Source: Plumapathes pennacea
Lineage: Eukaryota; Cnidaria; Anthozoa; Antipatharia; Myriopathidae
Length of the DNA: 64,000 bases
Direction: 5' to 3'
NCBI GenBank assembly: GCA_964036295.1
Contig: OZ038464.1
Span: 26,685,008 to 26,749,007, forward strand
Below the pieces are notes generated by a model. The model was not told the origin of the DNA, searched no databases, and saw only the letters and a list, made by a program, of their open reading frames with translations. Shown piece after piece: positions 17,452 through 29,400 of the stretch. Each line of letters opens with the position of its first letter. The stretch's first letter is position 1. Position numbers and translations under genes: made by a program.

Positions 17452-20400
17452 GTAAGTTTGCTTTAATCTAGTTTAATGTGCTGCACTTACAGTACTGAAC
17501 TGTGACCCTTGGGGGGGGGGGGGGGGGGTTGATGGATGGTACTGTAGGGGAGGGAATGGGGGTGGAGGGGGGGGGGGGGTGGGGGTTTGGGTCTCCAGTA
17601 GATTTGAAACCTTGTCAATGCCAAGTTCTCCATACTCTACTGTGACATGTCTCTGGTGAGGTAGCAATTTTTTTATAATAGAAAATATGGCATTGATCAC
17701 TTTCAGGAGTGATATGGCTCAACCTTGTGAAGTTCAATACAATCCCTTACTGGATGTTTACCACACAGTAGGGAGAATTTGGCATAGGGTAACACAGCAA
17801 AAAAGACAGAACAATATAACATCTACAACAGTATACCACTCATACAGTATGTTTTTCTTGAGTGGTCTCTTTTTATAGCATTGCTCTGAGTTGTCACACT
17901 GCCCTCAGTGTACACAAGCTAATTTTATTGAAACATGGAGTGGATTTACTTTGATGTAGCAATATCTTTTACTCCAGATTGAGTTTTATTGTGATATTGC
18001 AAGTGGGCAGTTTGTACCGTCTGACAGATAATTGAGCAAGTTAGTGTACAATATGTGGAACATATAATGTATCAACCTACAGTACAGTATAGGTTTAACC
18101 TAACATTTCAAGGGTTAGCCCTTTGTTGGAGCAAGTACAAGCATCAACCATATGTGTTTTGTTTCTAGTATGCTGATGAAAATTGAACCTACAGTAGTTC
18201 ACAAGAACTAGCATTCCAATTGTACAATATGTGGACTTTTGTTCTTTACTTTTCAGTGAGAAGATTTCTGCGGCCCTGAGTGCACAGAGTGCATTTGTGT
18301 CAGCGGCCATCAGTGAAGTTCAACAGTTCTGTCATGACCACTGCTGGCTGGCTGAGATTCATGCATTTATCTCAGTTTGGGACAGTGCGAAGCTGGACAC
18401 ATGGAAGGGGCAGGCAACCATTAAGATCGAGGTACCCACCTGTCACACTTAGTGTATACAGGAGAGCAATGAGAAGTAAAAAACTTTAGCGGGTTTCAGA
18501 TGACTGTCAAAAACCAAAACGCAAACTTTTAACCAATCAGAGGCCAAAGTAAATTGCTATTTGAAGAGGTTAATCAGCAGTGTGAGAAAAAATGCCATCG
18601 CCACTCACTTGCTAGCGTGAAGCAGATCGCAATCAGGACCAAGTTTATGGATATGCAATTTGTTTAGTCCCTATTGATTTTTTGATTATTTACAAAACAG
18701 ACAAATGACGACAAATTATATTATTTTGTTAATTCTGCAGAAACAACTGAATCAAATCAGGGTGTGGACCGACAAAGTGTTCGGCGTGGCCAAGAGTTTC
18801 TGCACAACAAATGGACTGTTGTTCGTGGACTGCCATGAAATCCAGAACGCTATCATTCCCAAGCTCAATGGTATCTTTAAAGAACTGGCCAGTATGATCG
18901 CTGTTAACGTGTTGGATCTGTCCGATGAAGTTGTGCAAGTTGTGGAGGCACTCTCCGAGGTGTGTACTGTCCTGTGGGCAGATGTGGCAAATGACCAGGG
19001 TGCGGTTGTTCATAGCCTCCTGACAGCAGACGAGCGGCTTTCATTTTACCGCGGGGAGGCTTGGTTGTTCAAAGCTCAATAAGTTAAACCAGGGTCATAT
19101 AAGCAATTTTTTTCTCTCGATCTCGTTGACAACAATTTGCAGGGTTTTAATCAAAGACCAACTTCTGAAAAAAGCTTGTTCTTGCTGAAAACATATCTAC
19201 TGCAGGTCAGGTCGGTCAGTCAGTTTTAAGGCAAACCCTGTTTCTTTAACAGACAGTGGTGCAATGGATGAATTCATAATGCATCTGGTCTCACTAGCCA
19301 TGTTTGCAGATGTAGTGGTTTTATGGAAGGTTACTGTATTTCTCTTACCTGGTCATTACCTGTAGTCTACGTTTTGCTTTCTATTGGATGCAGGATTTAA
19401 AGGAGCAGAAGACAGACATTAAGGGATTTGCAGAGTTTATGCAGCAGTTGCAGAAAGTAAAAGAAAACGTTCCAAGTTTGAAGGAGAAGGTTGAATACAT
19501 CAAGAACCTGTTCGAGGTAAAATGATGGTTACACAGTGAACCACAGACAGTGATCCGTTAAGTTGGATACAAAAATGAACACTTGATTACTCTGGGTGGT
19601 GCACTCCCTATGATGGGCTATAAGGGGAGGCTCTGCCCGAAAGGGGTCGCGTTTCAAACCTCAGGCCTAGAAAGGGTATAGAAAAATGACGTTAAAACTA
19701 GTGCTTCGGTTGGGTTGAGGTCTTTGTTTGAATACAATATTACGATATCACAGATTTCTCTCGTACTCTAGGTACAGCTACTGTATACTTCTAAGCATGT
19801 ACACCTTTAAATGCATGCGTGTAAAGGTGGTAATCAAATCATCTTGCAGGTAATCAGGAGCTGCTACAGACAGTTGACACCAGAGGAAGAAGTCACCGAA
19901 GAAAAGGTAATCTACGCACTTCTTTTGTTGACTGCGTATTTGTCATCTCTTTCGTTTTTACTTTTGGGTTTTTCTACATGAACGTCAATGTGCACATTTT
20001 CTAAGGCAGCATTTATAATTTTGTTGATGAAGTACACTACAATTCAATTCGGGTTTGTGGCCCTTTTAAGGCCTGTTTCTAACGTCGCGCCACTGCCGTC
20101 CCGAACTCAATACAAAAGAGCTAAGTCCATTGTTTGAGCTAATTTGCATTGAGTTAGGCACGGCAGTGGCGCGACGTTTGAAACAGGCCTAAATTTTGTC
20201 TGATCGATGGTTTGTTCATTTGCAGGTTTGGACTGTCTGGGAAGGATTCTTGTTCGTCTTGCAAGAAGCTTCAGACTTTATTCACATGCAGATTCATCTC
20301 ATGACTGAAAGGCTGACTGAAAGCATCACGGTGAGTGGACAATGTCTGGTGTTTGTCGACGCGCGATTTATACGAGTTTTTGTCAAGGCAGCACAAATTC

Positions 20401-23400
20401 TACACCTGCCATACTGGGTACTTCTGAACAAATTTCGTCTCTACTTCTTTCTTCTTCGGCTGATAGAGCCTGGAGCAGTCTGCAGAGGAAATCGGCAAAG
20501 AAGCGACATCTGGACCCTACCTGGACCCGAACGAGAATCCCGCCACCATCTTGGATAACATGAGGAAGGTACTGTACGATGAAAAAGTTGCTTACATTCT
20601 TCTACTGAACAGTTTCTTTGAATTCTCTGACCTTGCAGAGTACCAACTGTCTCTTTCGGTTCCTCCTTTCACCAGAGTTTCTGTTAGAAAGTTTCAGATG
20701 AAGTTTATAAGAGAGTTTGCTGCAATTCACATAGCTCACACACGAGACCACCCTAACCTACCTGTACTAACGTGAAAAAGTTTATGAACAACTGTACGAA
20801 CTTCTCTTGTGAATGCGGTTTCTACGCGAGACAGTAGTCAGACCTACGTCAACGTTTTCGTAGGTTTTACGACCTAGACGGCCTCTAGTGCGCCAGTTAA
20901 ACTAACTTGCTAACCCCTTCATAAAAGTTGTTTATCACTTTTTACGCACTTCAGCATATTTTTCATCCCGATTATGAGCTTCAAAACTCTCATGAAGCCG
21001 TATAACCCCATGGCTATATTCAGACATGTCAACTACTTTTCTTGTTAGGAATGTATTAGCGACAGCTTGCAAACAAACAAAGAATGTTGCACGAGAGTGT
21101 ACAGTCTACATTGCTCTTCTCTCTCCACAGCTGCGTGAGAAATTTAGCGGTGTCCGCAACAGACTGTCTGACTTGGGAAAGTGTAAAGTGATCATCATGG
21201 GGGAGCCGTACGACATGTCTCGCGTGACACAGCTACAACTTACTATCAGCAAACGCGCGGAGCTGTGGAAGCTTTGTCAAGCATCTTCTCACACCGTCAG
21301 GGAATGGCTCTTCACCGTATTCAAGAAGGTCAGCCGTCGTTCAGAATGTTGTAAAGTGTCACTGGAGCTTTTTCCACAGTAAAAAAGCACAGTAGAATAT
21401 CCTGATAAACCGAACCCTGAAAGGAAACGAAAAACAGTTCGATTTTTTTTAGCGTGAATTAGTGGGAAATTGTCCTCAAAGAATCCAGAAATCTGTTCGA
21501 GTTAGCGAAAGGTTCGAGTTGCCAGGATATTACTGTAAAATTGGAATCCTGGATTACGGTAGCTTCATCGAGCTTCGAACTACTGGGCCCGGTTGTTCAA
21601 AACACAGTTTAATCTTGGATTACTGTAGGTCAAAACTTTTTCGTCGTTATTTGACCTACAACAAAGGTTAGGGTATGTTTTGAGTTTGAAAAATCTTTTC
21701 AGTTAGTATTTGTTCAAAACTCTGTTAGTTTGTTGATCAGGAGGCCGTGGGAAAGAATTTGGCTAATCTTAGATTAGAATAATTGAGCTGAGCCCAGGCG
21801 AATCCTGGATTAGCTGCATCGAGTTTCAACTGCCGAACCGATGTTTACATGTTGTGACCTTTTTGTCCTCTACAGATGAATGTCAAGAAGGCAATGGAGA
21901 AGTTGCAGGAGTGGTTGTCCGTTGGACAGTCACTGAAGCAACATCTCCCAGATGACGATGAAGTGTTGGTGTCCTGGCTCAATCAACTGGACGAGTTCTC
22001 TCAGGATCTGCCTCTGTTGTTGCAGCTCTCAAGCGACTCACTCAAGGTACACAGTCACGTATTTTAAAGTACTACAGAGTTTTCAGTTAATCCAGTGGTT
22101 TATTCTGTGACACGAGCAAGTATTTCCGGCCAAAAAAGACACAACGAACCTTGTTCTCTTCTTATCATATTCTGTAGTTTGACGTGTGACTCAGTTTTCC
22201 TCCCACAAATTCTGTGAACGACGGAACGAAGGAACGAATTGCGAGGAACCGAACCATGAACGGGGAAACAAACGAACAACGACTTAACAAACATTGAAAC
22301 GAGTGAATTAATAAGGGAACAGATAGTCGACAGTCAAATGAAACGAGTTAAATGATCAAACAAGTCAACCAACAAGTCAATAATCTGCCAAAGGATTGTC
22401 AACCACATACTTATCTTCCGCTTTTCTCTAATCCACCCCTCTTAGTCACGGCACTGGCGAGCCTTGTTCATCGGCATGGGGCAGGAATATGACCCATCGT
22501 GGGATTTCACGGTGGCAGATTTGCTCTCGTTTAACCTGGGTCGCTACAAGGACCTGATCGCCACAGTATGTGCCGGTGCCGCTGCAGAGTACGCGCTTGA
22601 GGTACAGCTGCACCAACTCACCAGGGCGTGGCAGGAGAGGGACTTCAAACTGGCCAAACACATTCCACTTATGAGATCAAGGCTCGGGTCTGGGACACGT
22701 CGGAGCGCCACCGCCAAGGGCTCCAGAAGGAACAAACAAGATGGAAAGGAGGTGGGGAGAGTAACGATTGATTAAAAGAACAATTTTTGTTCATAGCCCT
22801 CTCATTGCCTGTCTTTTAGGAGTCGACGTATCGAGTTTTTTTTTCCATTTCGCTTTTGATTTATGTACTAGTGTTTACCACTATTTCTTGCGTCTCGCAG
22901 AAGGCAAAACCGAAGGCCAAGCCCAAGACTCCCAGCTCTGTGCCAGACCTGTACATACTGATTGGAATCGGGGAGCTCAAATGCTTAATTGAGGTACTTC
23001 AAATATTTACACACTGTAGTTGATAAGAATTGGAGCCTGTACAGACTTGGTGGCCGAGCGGTTTGGGTGTGGTGGACCTGAATCCGTAATGAAGCTCCAA
23101 GCCAGGAGGTCATGGGTTCAATTCCCACGGCCGGCAGTAGTAAGAAGGTTTTTCATCCGAGGAGGCAACTCCAACGGTTTTTCCCTTCTGAACCTGTCTT
23201 CTTTCTACAGGTATTCCACCGGTCGGACATTTGAAACATGAGCCTCTGGCTCGGGAGAATGGGCAACCACTCCCTAAATGCTTCGACTTTAAATAAACAA
23301 TATTTATTTATTTATTTATTTATATATTTATTTATTTAGAGCCGTTTTCGGATGACTGTCGAAAACCAAAACCAAAGTAATTACACAGGCCAATCACAGA

Positions 23401-26400
23401 GACTGAGAGAAAACAGTTCAGCCAATTGGAAGCCAAAGTAATTTGCGTTTGGTCTTGCATTTGGTTTTACTTTCCAATCAGCAGTGCGAGTACACGCCAT
23501 TGCTTGCGTGAGAAGTGTTTGGTTTTGGTTTTGGTTTTGGTTTTGTTCCTGATTGGCTGAGCATGCTGACAAACTCGTGTGGACCAATCCGAAAGCGTAG
23601 CAAACGCAAAACCAAAGCAATCACACAATTACTTTCGGCAGTCATCCGAAAACCGCTCTAACACATGAGTAACACAAGCCACTTTTTGTGTTTCGTCAGG
23701 ATAACCTTGTGACTTTGCACACCATGCGAGTGTCTCCTCATATTGTGGACCTGAAGGCGTCAGTGGAAACCTGGATAGCCAACTTGCAGCAGCTGGAAGA
23801 TCTGCTGGACATTTGGACTGACTGCCAGACAAAGGTAAACACTTTCAGATTTCGCATTTCACGCTTGAATATTTTTTAGAGCTTCCTATGAATATTTTCT
23901 AAACATATACACACGTGTCAGTACGCATTTTGAAACATCCAGCACCCGTGTGCAAGTTATAATAGTTCAAAACGTTTGTATGACTAATTCACGACTTGAA
24001 GAACTTGTGCACTGATGAATTTTAAACCACTTTACCAACTCAGTTAGTTTCACATTTCGAGACGTTACCCAAAAATACGCGGGAATAATTATCGAGAGCA
24101 TACGTAGTAGAGCCAAGCTATACTCTGTAGTCCAAGATATGCATTGTAGACATTTTTCATTCTCTTTTGTGCGTTTTTGAGAATACTCCGCTTGGGCTTA
24201 CACCAATCAAGGGTTAGCAGTGCGATGCCCGACTTTCTTACTTACAGGTACTAACCTTTCATCCTGTAGTAAGTTGTAGCCTTGAAGGAACAAAGTGATG
24301 AGTTTAATCTTTGTTGTTTTCTAGTGGTTATATTTGAGCATCGTATTTGCTGAACCGGTTTTCAGAAGAAAGTTTGCAGATGAGCAGAGTAAATTTGCCG
24401 ACGTGGATGACAAGTACAGGGTAAGTGAGATTTACTGTACTCCACAATAGCCAGGTTTACGTAAACCCCTTCGATGAGCCTTGTGTTCTTGGGGCAAATG
24501 CTCCAAATATGTTTAAATAAGCTAAACAATCAACTTGCGCAACGTCGTATGGGGGAAGGAGGGGGTTATGTTTCAACCATTTTGTTCAACATTGTAGAAG
24601 GACGGGTCTAATGTCTACAGAGTTAAATGTACTCCTTGATGAAATTCTGAACCTGTAAAAGCAATTCTAGGAGGTCTAGTCATGCTTTTTGTACTCATCC
24701 TTTCACTATCTGTACCAACAGGAACTCATTCGTGTCATTCTTAAGGACGCAAAGGTGTTGTCCGTGTTGACCAGGCGAAGAGGCGAGAAGAGCTGGCGAG
24801 AGATGCAAGGAGAAACGCTCCGTTCTTATCTACTTGGAGTTGTTAGAACAGAGGTGGGTACCAGCGCTCAGTCATTGCCTGAACACGACGCGAACACGAA
24901 CACGAATACGACACGTACACGACACGAGCATGAACACGAACACGAACACCGACACAGACACGAACACGACACGAACTTGAACATTAACACGAAAGATGAT
25001 CACATGGCATTGACTGGTATCATGAATATCTTGTCAAATTGCCACAGAGTACCTCAGACGTGTTGTTCGTTCACATATGGGGAATTTTTAAGTGTTTGTG
25101 AGAGTTTGTGTTGTACTAATATAATGTGCATGTTTTCGCGAATTGTTATCAGGAAGAGCTGATCAAATCAGTGGAAGACTACATGGAACGAGCCAGATTG
25201 GACTTCCCTCGACTCTACTTCGTGAGTGACAGCGATCTACTGAGTCTTCTCGCGTGGTCTCGTAATCCTAAAGAGCTGCTGCCTTTTGCGAGAAAGTGCT
25301 TCCCAGGCATCAAGAGCTTGAGATTTGCTCTGCCGCACGATACCGCCATGAAGCTCGGCTCGGCGCTGGACGCCGCTCTCAATGGTAGGGACGGTGTTAT
25401 TTGTTCTTCTCATTTTGCAATACTCTACTTTTAACTGCAAGTTTTAACTGATTCCACTGTAATCATGGGGAAAATGGCATTGCTTGGTCAACAGAATGAT
25501 AAAATTTTGCCCCCTGGATTTTGCAGCAAAGTAGCGCATTATAAGGACTGTAAGGGCGATTTTGTTATGAGTTTCCGGCTGAGTCTGCGTGACTGTGTTG
25601 GGTGGGGGCAATGGACGGGGGTGGGGAGGAGTGGGTGGGTGTCTGTAGCTTTTTCTGCAGGTTTTCTTCCACACTGAAGCGGGCGTTTTTTGTCACTTTT
25701 TTCAGGGCTTCATAACTGCGAATATCACTTTAACTAGCACGTTCTCTTGCGCGTGTCACATCATGTAGTTTACTGATTTTCATCATCGCCTCGTGTTTCT
25801 TTCCTTAGCACACCTTCTACAAGTCACCGCCCTGGAGGGGACCTGCAGTGAAGTCGTCCCCTTGTGTACGCCTATCCCAGCTTCCCCAAGACCTCAGAAA
25901 TGGTTGGCGGCGCTGGAGCAAAACATGCGCGACACACTGGTCCGTCTTCTGGGCAAATGTGTAGAGAGGCGACTTGCTGGGATCGGAGATGTATCTGCCT
26001 TTGTGCATAAACTCGTACACGCTGGTTCGTGGATTTGATACGTAGTGTAGTGTTGTGGCTAGTTGTCGAACGTTATTGTTCTGGGTACCCCATCTCTTTT
26101 TATTGCATTACTAGAGTGGTCTGATATTGATGAACAAGTAAACAAAGTTTAAGGGACTTTTCATTTGGAATTACCTCATTACTCCCAATCCAATGTCCTG
26201 TTTGTATTTATTTCTAACGTGGCTAATCTTTCTCCTGTTTTCTGGATTAGATCCTGAGTCGCTAAAGGAGGAAAATCTGTTCCACTCGTCCAAAGACGCT
26301 GTCGAGTCAGAGTCGAACCATTTGATGCTAAAGTTTCCCGCGCAGTGTGTTGTTACAGCAGAAGCCATCGCGTGGACAAGAGGTGTTAACAAAGCTCTGG

Positions 26401-29400
26401 AAAGTGGAGATTCTGCTAAACTATTACGTCTGAAGTGAGTAAAATGATTGTTGTAAAATACTTGTTTTCCCCTCACCTGTCATGTGGTCATATTTCGTGT
26501 GCGTGTCGTGTTTATCTTTGTGTTCGCTTTCGTGTTCGTATTCGTGTCGTGTCGTGTTCGTATTGCTCGTGTTCGCGTTTGTGTTCGTGTTGTGTTCGTG
26601 TTCGTGTTCGTGTTCGCGCTCTTGTGTGTGCGTTGATTTTGTTTTGTGTTGTGTTGGTGTTATTAACTCTTACTGTCAAGGGCAAGGGCGGATTTTTATC
26701 TCAACTGAAAGCTCTTACATTATTTCAATAGCAGTGTTGCTCACGCTACTGTCAAGCGGAGTGAATGTGTTAACTTTGGGCCAAACACAGTGATTGCTTT
26801 CGGCAGTACAGATGCTGTAATGATGTTCTCATTCTTCTTTTCGTAGGACATCTGCTGATGCTTTTGTAGAAGACTTGGCCAAGGCTATCAGAAAGATTTG
26901 TGAATTGAAGTCTGATAATGCCGTGTTCAAGCGTCTGGATGTGCTACTGGGTTCCCTCATCGTTACTGCTGTTCGTCATCGAGACGTTATACGTGGTACG
27001 TACACAAACAGTCCTCAATAACTCACCCAGGAACGAAGGATGGAACGGAAGAGTTACATATTAATACATAAAGCTCATTCCAAACTATAGTTACCTATTA
27101 GAATACTTTTTACTTGGCCTTCAATCCCTCCAGTTCGTTATGGCCCCTTCAAGCGGCTTCTCGTATTTTGAAATGTTAGCCGTACTTGTGTAAAATGTGT
27201 TGACTCGTGATAACGTCGGAACGAATTGGTTGAACTTGTCGCATGTTTTTAATGTTTTTCAGGTCTGATATCGAGTAATGTCTCCAGCTTGCACAGTTTT
27301 GAATGGCAGAGTGAGCTCCAGCATCACTTGGACACCACGCCGGTCATCAGTTCATCCTACAGTGGCCATTTGAGAAGGACCTCCCTACCTGGGAGCCTGG
27401 ACAAGGGTATCCAAATTCGAGTTTTCTTTCTTTTCTTTTCTTTTCTTAAACGTCTTGCCCTGTAGAGACATGAAGGTTTATGTTATGCAAAGAGCAATAA
27501 CATTAAAGCATTGAAGTTATTCTTATTGAAAAAATGCCATGGTCACATAAATTCTCGACAAATGTCTTGCCTTGTCCTGTCGGAGTAACAAAACAAAAGA
27601 TACTTGAGGATGATAACAGCCGTTACGTGTAATGAAGGGCACATTCACAGCGAGGGTCCAACTCATTGTAAGCATTTTGATATATTTCTATTGCTCTAGA
27701 GCGCATACCTGTCGACTATTACCACAAAATGGGAAGGTGCAGCGTTCAGCATCTTGGGAGCGACTTTGCTTATGGGTACGAGTACCTTGGACCCACAACT
27801 CGCCTCGTCATCACGCCCCTCACCCAAAGGTGCCTGCTGACTCTGACCGCGGCCCTGAGAAGCTACCAGTGTGGGACCCCTGTGGGTTCAGACGGCACTG
27901 GGAAGACTGAGAGCATCAAGGAGCTAGCCAAGGTCGGTGCTCAGATTCGGTAATATTCTGGTCTGACTTGTGATGTCTGTTTTGTGTTGCCTTGCCTTGC
28001 TTTGTCTGGTTTAACTTTGTGAAGTGAACGGGATGTCGATGTTGTATAAGAACTTTCCCTGCAGCAAACATTCTCAACAAAAGTCTTGCTGTATACATTT
28101 TCCTGACTTGTTCTGTGTTGTCTGTTCTTGTCTTGCCACCCCTGGTCTCAATGAAACCATAAAATGTAGTATGTACTTTTGAATAGGGTCATTGCACTTT
28201 TCCCAGTCGATGATATTTACCTGGGACAAAAATCGTTAACAAAAATTGTTGTCTTTTCTCGTCTCATTTCGCCTTCTCTCGCCATGTCTCTCATCTTTTC
28301 TCGTCTCACCTCGTCTTGTCGCCTCGTGATTTGTATTTTCCAGACTCTGGGGCGTCACCTGATGACGTTTGACAGCACGGAAGGCCTGACGACTCCTATT
28401 CTGGTGCGATATCTGACGGGGATGCTCCAGGCGGGAAGCTGGGTCTGCTTTGAGAACCTGCACACCGTTCAGCCGGGAGTACTCTCTGTCTTCGCTTCTC
28501 AACTTGATAGCATTAGAACAGCGCTGAAAAGTCTGGAGAAATCACGCCATTCACAGTACACAGTCAGGGGAATCGCGGCAAAAGATTTGCCTCAAGTACG
28601 TTAGGTTTTGACTTTGACGTTGATTGGCTGAGGAAACGATATGTTATCTTGATTCTGTTTTTTTTTTTTTTTTTTTTTTTGCCCTCAGGAGAGCAGTATC
28701 AAGAGGCGGAGCAGTTTGACCACACTTCACGTCCTGCCTAGAGAAGAAAGATCGCCGCTTTTGCAGAAAACGACGGTGAGATGAATCTGCCAGCGATACT
28801 ACCGCATAAAACTCGAGCCTGTTTTCTACATACTGTGTATGTAATACTGTGAGTCGCAAACAGTTTGCGATGTGATCGATTATTGGAAAAATACCGTTTA
28901 TAGCCAATAATAGGCCATTTCCGAGCTGCCGTTTCCTACGAACCAGTTGAAAACCTTTCATATGAAATGGAGTTTGATTTGTACGAACATGGACATGTTT
29001 CGTACTAGGCCACGTTTTGAAACAGAGGCCACAGGCATCTCGGAAATGGTTTATTGCAATGCAGATGATTGGTACGCACGTACACATGCACAAAACTACA
29101 GTTGGGCTGTAATCGAATATCCATTTCTTTTACGCATTAGGAGAACCGTGTGCTCTTGAGTACCAAGCGCCGCTGTTTAACCGATGCAACTGCAGACTTC
29201 ACAGATGCAGACTCCCACCAATCTCCTCACTCATCCAAAGAGGCTCGCACCAGCCTGCTCCGGACGTATCAGGACGCGCCAGGCATGTGGCGCAGTCACG
29301 AGATTGGTGTTGCAACGTTTGAAATGCCGCTTTTAGGCAGTGTTGTGTTTGATGGAAAACTGATGGCAGCGAGTGAGATGTACGGCTGCTTTATGACTAT

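Larger units (their letters stand above)
18257..27406 (+). other. DNHD1: DNHD1-like exons 2-19: stem and linker (residues 762-1707)
   Basis: Exons: 18257-18431, 18741-18959, 19394-19516, 19850-19906, 20226-20330, 20467-20568, 21131-21328, 21876-22046, 22446-22751, 22901-22993, 23700-23834, 24325-24420, 24722-24853, 25153-25384, 25809-26024, 26251-26434, 26847-26995, 27263-27406. They encode the DHC_N2-type linker: [94 protein letters not shown] and [11 protein letters not shown] all align by eye with canonical linker motifs. The linker is the mechanical lever in active dyneins. Introns after exons 2-14 are all phase 0. The exon 3 donor (GTGTGT at 18,960) lies inside a longer open frame, so its end is less sure. 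Confidence 0.85.

Noticed and set aside
23044..23135. Possible tRNA-Leu/Ser gene
   Set aside because: A and B boxes are present, but the acceptor stem is not complementary and a SINE body and A/T tail follow.
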